Positions 5,820 to 9,308 of a DNA stretch of 9,308 bases are shown here, one piece after another. The stretch comes from CAYXOX01 sp964466745 (GTDB taxonomy: Bacteria > Pseudomonadota > Alphaproteobacteria > Rhodobacterales > Rhodobacteraceae), in contig CAYXOX010000122.1 of assembly GCA_964466745.1 (NCBI GenBank), positions 1-9,308 on the forward strand, written 5' to 3'. Numbering within the stretch: the first letter of the stretch is position 1; each line of letters begins with the position of its first letter. The notes below the pieces were generated by a model. That model saw only the letters and a program-made list of their open reading frames with translations. It was not told the origin of the DNA and ran no database searches. The position numbers and the translations under genes are program-made.

Positions 5820-7124
5820 TCACCACCTACGCTCGAAGCGGTTGCGAAGGTAGATTGCAAGGGCGTTCATGAAGATCAGGAACGTGAGCAGAACAAGGAT
5901 TGCTGCCGAGGTACGGCTGACGAAGCCGCGTTCGGGGCTGTCGGCCCAGATGAAGATCTGAGTGGGCAGCGCTGTCGCACTGTCGAAGGGGGATGTCGGG
6001 GCAGAAGTGATGAACGCGTTCATCCCGATGAGCAGCAGCGGTGCCGTTTCACCAAGCGCCTGAGCCAGGCCGATGATGGTGCCCGTGAGGATGCCGGGCA
6101 TGGCCAGCGGCAGCACGTGCTGGAACACGACCTGGTGTTTCGAGGCGCCCACACCCAGGGCGGCCTCGCGGATTGAAGGCGGTACCGCCTTCAGCGCCGC
6201 CCGCGTTGCGATGATGATTGTCGGCATCGTCATCAGTGCCAGCGTAAGGCCGCCCACGAAGGGCGCCGAGCGAGGCAACCCGAACCAGTTGATGAAGACC
6301 GCCAGCGCGAGCAGGCCGAACACGACGGATGGCACCGCCGCGAGATTGTTGATGTTGATCTCGATGAAGTCGCTGACCCGGTTCTTCGGCGCAAACTCCT
6401 CAAGGTAGATCGCGGCACCGATGCCGAGCGGAAAAGAGATCAGGAAACAGGTCAGCAGCGCCCAGAACGACCCGACCAGCGCCCCTTTCAGGCCGGCAAG
6501 CTCCGGGAAGCGCGAGTCGGCATTGGTGATGAGGGCAGTGTTGAGGGGCGTCGAGACCATCCCGAGCTCGTCGAGCCGGTCGAACCGCTCGATCGCGGCG
6601 TCATCGACGCGGCGAAACTGCTCCGGCGTATCGCGATCGACAAGGCCCTTGTTGAGCTGGTCGTACGGATCGGAGACGGGCACCTTGATCGTGATTGTCT
6701 GCCCGATGAGATCCGGGTTCGCCACGACGCGGTCGCGCAGGGTGAACTGGGCACCGTTCGACAGGATCGAGGTCAATTCGCGTGTCGCGGCCCGATCGGT
6801 CAGATCGACCTCCGGGAACTTGGTCCCCATCGCGGCGCCGAGCACGTTCGAAAAGCCCCCGCGTGGCAAACCTTCGGCGGGTATCTCCTCCGGATCGACG
6901 AAGACCTCCAGCTCTATGTGGGTCTGGGTGAAGGCCTGATAGCCGGTGCTGATCAACGAGCCGAGAAGGATGGCCAGCATCGAAATCGCGAAGGCGATCG
7001 CGGCGATGCCGAAGCCCTGCAGAACAAGCTGCTTGCGGTTGCGCCGGGAGAGGCTCTTGCGAACCGCGTCAATCGTGGCGGTCTTCGAAGCGGCACCGGC
7101 ACTGTCGGGAGTGATATCGGTCAT
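5820..7124 (-). CDS. pstA: Phosphate ABC transporter permease PstA (enlarged alphaproteobacterial type)
   Basis: Inner-membrane permease that with PstC forms the phosphate channel. At 434 residues it is about 140 longer than E. coli PstA (about 296). A basic cytoplasmic N terminus with KSLSRRNRKQ leads into TM1 (about 35-60). A large non-membrane, presumably periplasmic segment (about 61-213) follows, rich in charged residues. The conserved permease core starts with ALVGSFWALLTCFLISFPLG. It includes YLEEFAPKNR, INNLAAVPSVVFG at 258-270 and the EAA-type loop REAALGVGASKHQVVFQHVLP near 319-339 that contacts PstB. The last helix ends at RNRFERRW. I recall the N-terminal extension as a Pfam domain of unknown function (DUF3333), not checked here. 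The start at ATG 7124 is 12 nt after the pstC stop, with GAGG upstream. Assignment as PstA rather than PstC rests on gene order and on the INNLAAVPSVVFG and QALGETAPLLLIG segments. Confidence 0.93.
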   Translation of the reverse strand: MTDITPDSAGAASKTATIDAVRKSLSRRNRKQLVLQGFGIAAIAFAISMLAILLGSLISTGYQAFTQTHIELEVFVDPEEIPAEGLPRGGFSNVLGAAMGTKFPEVDLTDRAATRELTSILSNGAQFTLRDRVVANPDLIGQTITIKVPVSDPYDQLNKGLVDRDTPEQFRRVDDAAIERFDRLDELGMVSTPLNTALITNADSRFPELAGLKGALVGSFWALLTCFLISFPLGIGAAIYLEEFAPKNRVSDFIEININNLAAVPSVVFGLLALAVFINWFGLPRSAPFVGGLTLALMTMPTIIIATRAALKAVPPSIREAALGVGASKHQVVFQHVLPLAMPGILTGTIIGLAQALGETAPLLLIGMNAFITSAPTSPFDSATALPTQIFIWADSPERGFVSRTSAAILVLLTFLIFMNALAIYLRNRFERRW

Positions 7125-7136
7125 GTCTGCCAGGCC

Positions 7137-8513
7137 TCAATCGTAGATTTCACGGTACTTGCGGACGATCCGCAAGGCGAAGACGTTGATGACGAGCGTC
7201 GCCAGAAAGAGCATTGCCCCGAGCGCGAAGGCAGCCAGCGTCTTGGGGTTGTCGAAGGCGGTGTCGCCGATCAGAAGCGTCACGATCTGCACGGTTACGG
7301 CTGTCACGCTGTCGAGCGGGTTTATCGTCATCCTAGCGATCAGGCCGGCCGCCATCACCACGATCATGGTCTCGCCGATGGCGCGGCTGACGGCGAGCAG
7401 GACACCGCCCACGATGCCGGGAATGGCGGCGGGAAAGAGCACGTTCAGCATCATCTCGGCCCGCGTGGCCCCAAGCGCCAGCGCCCCGTCACGCAGGCTT
7501 TGCGGCACGGCGGACAGAGCATCGTCGGCGAAGGAGGAGATGAACGGGATCAGCATGATGCCCATGACGCCGCCTGCCGCCAGCGCGGTGTTCGACGCCA
7601 CGTCGAGCCCGAGGCTCTGCCCGAACTGGCGCAGCGCCGGAGCGACCACGAGAATGGCGAAGAACCCGTAGACGACCGTGGGCACCCCCGAGAGGATCTC
7701 GAGGACGGGCTTGACCACCTGGCGCACCCGGTGCTGGGCGAACTCGTTGAGGTAGATCGCCGTCAGCAGACCCACCGGCACCGCCACCAGCAGGGCCACG
7801 GTGGCGATCACGATGGTGCCGAGGAACACCGGAACCGCCCCGAATGCGCCTTCGGCGGCGATCTGGTCTTCGCGGATCGGAATCTGCGGCTCCCAGCTCG
7901 TTCCGAACAGGAACTCGGTGACGGGCACCATGGTGAAGAAGATGTATGTCTCGTAGGACAGCGCCGCGATGATGCCGACGGTGGTGAAGATCGCGACAAC
8001 GGCACAGAAGATCATCAGCCCGGACGTGATCCGTTCCACCCGCTGACGGGCGCGGAACTCGGCGGCGACGGTGCTGCGCGCGAAGAAGATCAGCGCCGCG
8101 CATGCAACGGCCACGACGATCACGAGGAGCCAGGACGAGGTCTCGCGGTAGCGGATCAGCCGCTCGGCCGCTTCCAGCTTCCACTCCTCGGGTGTCCCGA
8201 AGATCCGCCCTCCGGCGATCGACCTTATCTCCGCTCCGATCAGCTGGATCTCTCCGGACCCGAGGCCATCCAGAACGCCGTCGGGCAGCGAGCCCATCAG
8301 GACCCGGTGGATCACCGCGCCTTCGATTCCGAGCCAGATCAGGACCAGCGTCAGGACCGGCACGATCACCAGAAGGAGCGAGAACAGCCCGTGAAAACTC
8401 TCCAGCGAATGCAGCCGGTCGCCTCCGGCTCGAATGGCCCGGGCCGACTGGAGGTTGATCGCGTAACCGACGATGGCCGCCAGCAGCAGGATGACGAATG
8501 GCACGAGTGTCAT
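7137..8513 (-). CDS. pstC: Phosphate ABC transporter permease PstC (enlarged alphaproteobacterial type)
   Basis: Partner permease of PstA in the phosphate channel. At 458 residues it is about 140 longer than E. coli PstC (about 319). The extra part is N-terminal: TM1 at about 3-20 starting almost at the first residue, TM2 at about 41-63, a soluble loop at about 64-125 (SLPDGVLDGLGSGE) and TM3 at about 127-145. The usual core begins near 165. It contains SGLMIFCAVVAIFTTVGI, a loop with FLFGTSWEPQ at 201-210, YLNEFA at 254-259, EILSGVPTVVYGFFA at 272-286, the EAA-type loop SLRDGALALGATRAEMMLNV at 339-358 and SRAIGETM at 376-383. The FGTxWxP and GVPTVVYGFFA motifs identify PstC. The start is ATG 8513, with GAAGG 10 nt upstream, just after the terminator hairpin that separates it from pstS. 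I recall the N-terminal part as another Pfam domain of unknown function (DUF3708), unverified here. Confidence 0.94.
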   Translation of the reverse strand: MTLVPFVILLLAAIVGYAINLQSARAIRAGGDRLHSLESFHGLFSLLLVIVPVLTLVLIWLGIEGAVIHRVLMGSLPDGVLDGLGSGEIQLIGAEIRSIAGGRIFGTPEEWKLEAAERLIRYRETSSWLLVIVVAVACAALIFFARSTVAAEFRARQRVERITSGLMIFCAVVAIFTTVGIIAALSYETYIFFTMVPVTEFLFGTSWEPQIPIREDQIAAEGAFGAVPVFLGTIVIATVALLVAVPVGLLTAIYLNEFAQHRVRQVVKPVLEILSGVPTVVYGFFAILVVAPALRQFGQSLGLDVASNTALAAGGVMGIMLIPFISSFADDALSAVPQSLRDGALALGATRAEMMLNVLFPAAIPGIVGGVLLAVSRAIGETMIVVMAAGLIARMTINPLDSVTAVTVQIVTLLIGDTAFDNPKTLAAFALGAMLFLATLVINVFALRIVRKYREIYD

Positions 8514-8528
8514 GGGAACCGGACCTTC

Positions 8529-8564
8529 AAAAAGAGGTGACCGCCCGGCACGGGCCGGGCGGTC
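8529..8564 (-). terminator. Intrinsic terminator between pstS and pstC
   Basis: On the minus strand GACCGCCCGGC (8564-8554), loop CCGT, GCCGGGCGGTC (8549-8539) form a perfect 11-bp GC-rich stem. ACCTC and five T residues (8533-8529) follow, a textbook rho-independent terminator apart from the few bases before the T run. It begins 18 nt after the pstS stop and ends 15 nt before the pstC ATG. It probably ends most transcripts after pstS, with read-through expressing pstC-pstA-pstB-phoU-phoB at a lower level. Confidence 0.8.
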
Positions 8565-8582
8565 GGAGAGGCTGAATCAGCC

Positions 8583-9308
8583 TTATTCGATGGGATCCAT
8601 GGCGACAGCATTCGCCACGCGGGTGCGCAGATCTTCGCGGGCAGCGTCGGAGAGCGGAACGAGGCCACGCTCTTCGAGGTAGCCGCCCGGCGCCAGCGCC
8701 TCTTCGGACATGTACTCCTCGAGGAACTCCTCGAAGCCCGGGATCACGCCGCGATGCGCGTTCTTGATGTAGAAGTACAGCGGGCGCGAGATCGGGTAGG
8801 AGCCGTCGGCGATGGTTTCGGATTCCGGCTCGACGCCGTTGATCATGACGGCCTTCAGCGTGTCCTGGTTCTCGAACAGGAAGGAGTAGCCGAAGATGCC
8901 CATGGCGTTCGGGTTGGACTGCAGACGCTGCACGATGAGGTTGTCGTTCTCGCCGGCCTCGATGAAGGGGCCGTCGGTGCGCATGCGCGCACAGTTCTCT
9001 TCCACCCAGTCCTCGTCGTAGCCGCCGTTCGCGACGTAGTCGAGCTCCATGCAGCCTTCCCACATCGCCAGTTCGACGAAGGCGTCCCGCGTGCCGGAGG
9101 TCGGCGGGGGGCCAAGAACCTCGATCTCGACTTCCGGGAGGTCCGGGTTGATCTCGTTCCAGGTGGTGTAGGGGTTGTCGGCCCACTCACCGTCAACCGG
9201 CACCTGCGCGGCGAGCGCCAGGTAGATTTCGGCAAGCGACAGATCCCACGCGAAATCGTTGTCGCGGGAGATGGCGATGGACAGGCCGTCGGAGCCGATG
9301 CGCGCCTC
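8583..9308 (-). CDS. pstS: Phosphate ABC transporter substrate-binding protein PstS, 3' part of gene
   Basis: Periplasmic phosphate-binding protein that delivers phosphate to PstC/PstA. The frame is open from the window edge at 9308 to TAA at 8585-8583, giving 241 residues. The N terminus with the signal peptide lies beyond the right edge. A GTG within the frame at 9203 is not a start, because conserved sequence continues upstream. Family marks are LSLAEIYLALAAQVP, TTWNEINPDLPE and the phosphate-binding loop PTSGTRDAF (SGTRDAF at visible residues 71-77). GIFGYSFLFEN, DGSYPISRPLYFYIKN and the closing EFLEEYMSEEAL are also typical. Two cysteines (MWEGCMEL and EENCARM) could form a disulfide. 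The protein is strongly acidic, as expected for a marine periplasmic protein, though habitat is a guess. It is the promoter-proximal pst gene. A pho box and phoR are expected upstream, outside the window. Confidence 0.95.
   Translation of the reverse strand, partial: EARIGSDGLSIAISRDNDFAWDLSLAEIYLALAAQVPVDGEWADNPYTTWNEINPDLPEVEIEVLGPPPTSGTRDAFVELAMWEGCMELDYVANGGYDEDWVEENCARMRTDGPFIEAGENDNLIVQRLQSNPNAMGIFGYSFLFENQDTLKAVMINGVEPESETIADGSYPISRPLYFYIKNAHRGVIPGFEEFLEEYMSEEALAPGGYLEERGLVPLSDAAREDLRTRVANAVAMDPIE

Noticed and set aside
6918..8540. 540-codon open frame on the plus strand opposite pstA and pstC
   Set aside because: It is antisense to two genes with clear homology. The translation is a low-complexity His/Asp/Gly/Arg-rich sequence with no recognisable domain, as expected from codon bias in GC-rich DNA.

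Overview
This window looks like a chromosomal segment of a GC-rich alphaproteobacterium (roughly two thirds G+C by eye). It is most likely from the Rhodobacterales. The EF-Ts sequence, the acidic Ala/Glu-rich tail on ribosomal protein S2, the enlarged PstA and PstC permeases and the order pstS-pstC-pstA-pstB-phoU-phoB all fit that group. Taxonomy here is inferred from remembered family patterns, not from a search. Coding density is high, every gene appears intact, and I see no IS element, phage gene, CRISPR array, tRNA or rRNA.

Layout. (1) Positions 2-1517, plus strand: the 3' part of rpsB (ribosomal protein S2), a 10-bp perfect GC-rich hairpin, then complete tsf (EF-Ts), the usual translation pair. 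(2) Positions 1677-2117, minus strand: aroQ, type II 3-dehydroquinate dehydratase of the shikimate pathway. (3) Positions 2193-3380, plus strand, divergent from aroQ: a DAO-family flavoprotein whose C-terminal half strongly resembles human FOXRED1, a mitochondrial complex I assembly factor. It is the least ordinary gene of the window. (4) Positions 3381-3560: a convergent intergenic region with an AT-rich inverted repeat and GC-rich hairpins. (5) Positions 3561-9308, minus strand: the high-affinity phosphate uptake operon, transcribed pstS (partial, entering from the right edge), pstC, pstA, pstB, phoU, phoB.

How the genes work together. PstS binds phosphate in the periplasm, PstC and PstA form the membrane channel, and PstB supplies ATP hydrolysis. 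PhoU links transporter state to the sensor kinase, and PhoB is the response regulator that activates the Pho regulon, including this operon. The pst genes are tightly packed: a 12-nt gap for pstC/pstA, 29 nt for pstA/pstB, 5 nt for pstB/phoU, and an ATGA overlap for phoU/phoB. A strong intrinsic terminator sits between pstS and pstC, which should make the binding protein more abundant than the membrane components. The sensor kinase gene phoR and the pho box expected upstream of pstS are not in the window and probably lie beyond the right edge.

I do not see a convincing undescribed system. The points most worth a second look are the FOXRED1-like flavoprotein, the hairpin just ahead of its start codon, the AT-rich palindrome in the convergent gap, and the large extra regions of PstA and PstC.
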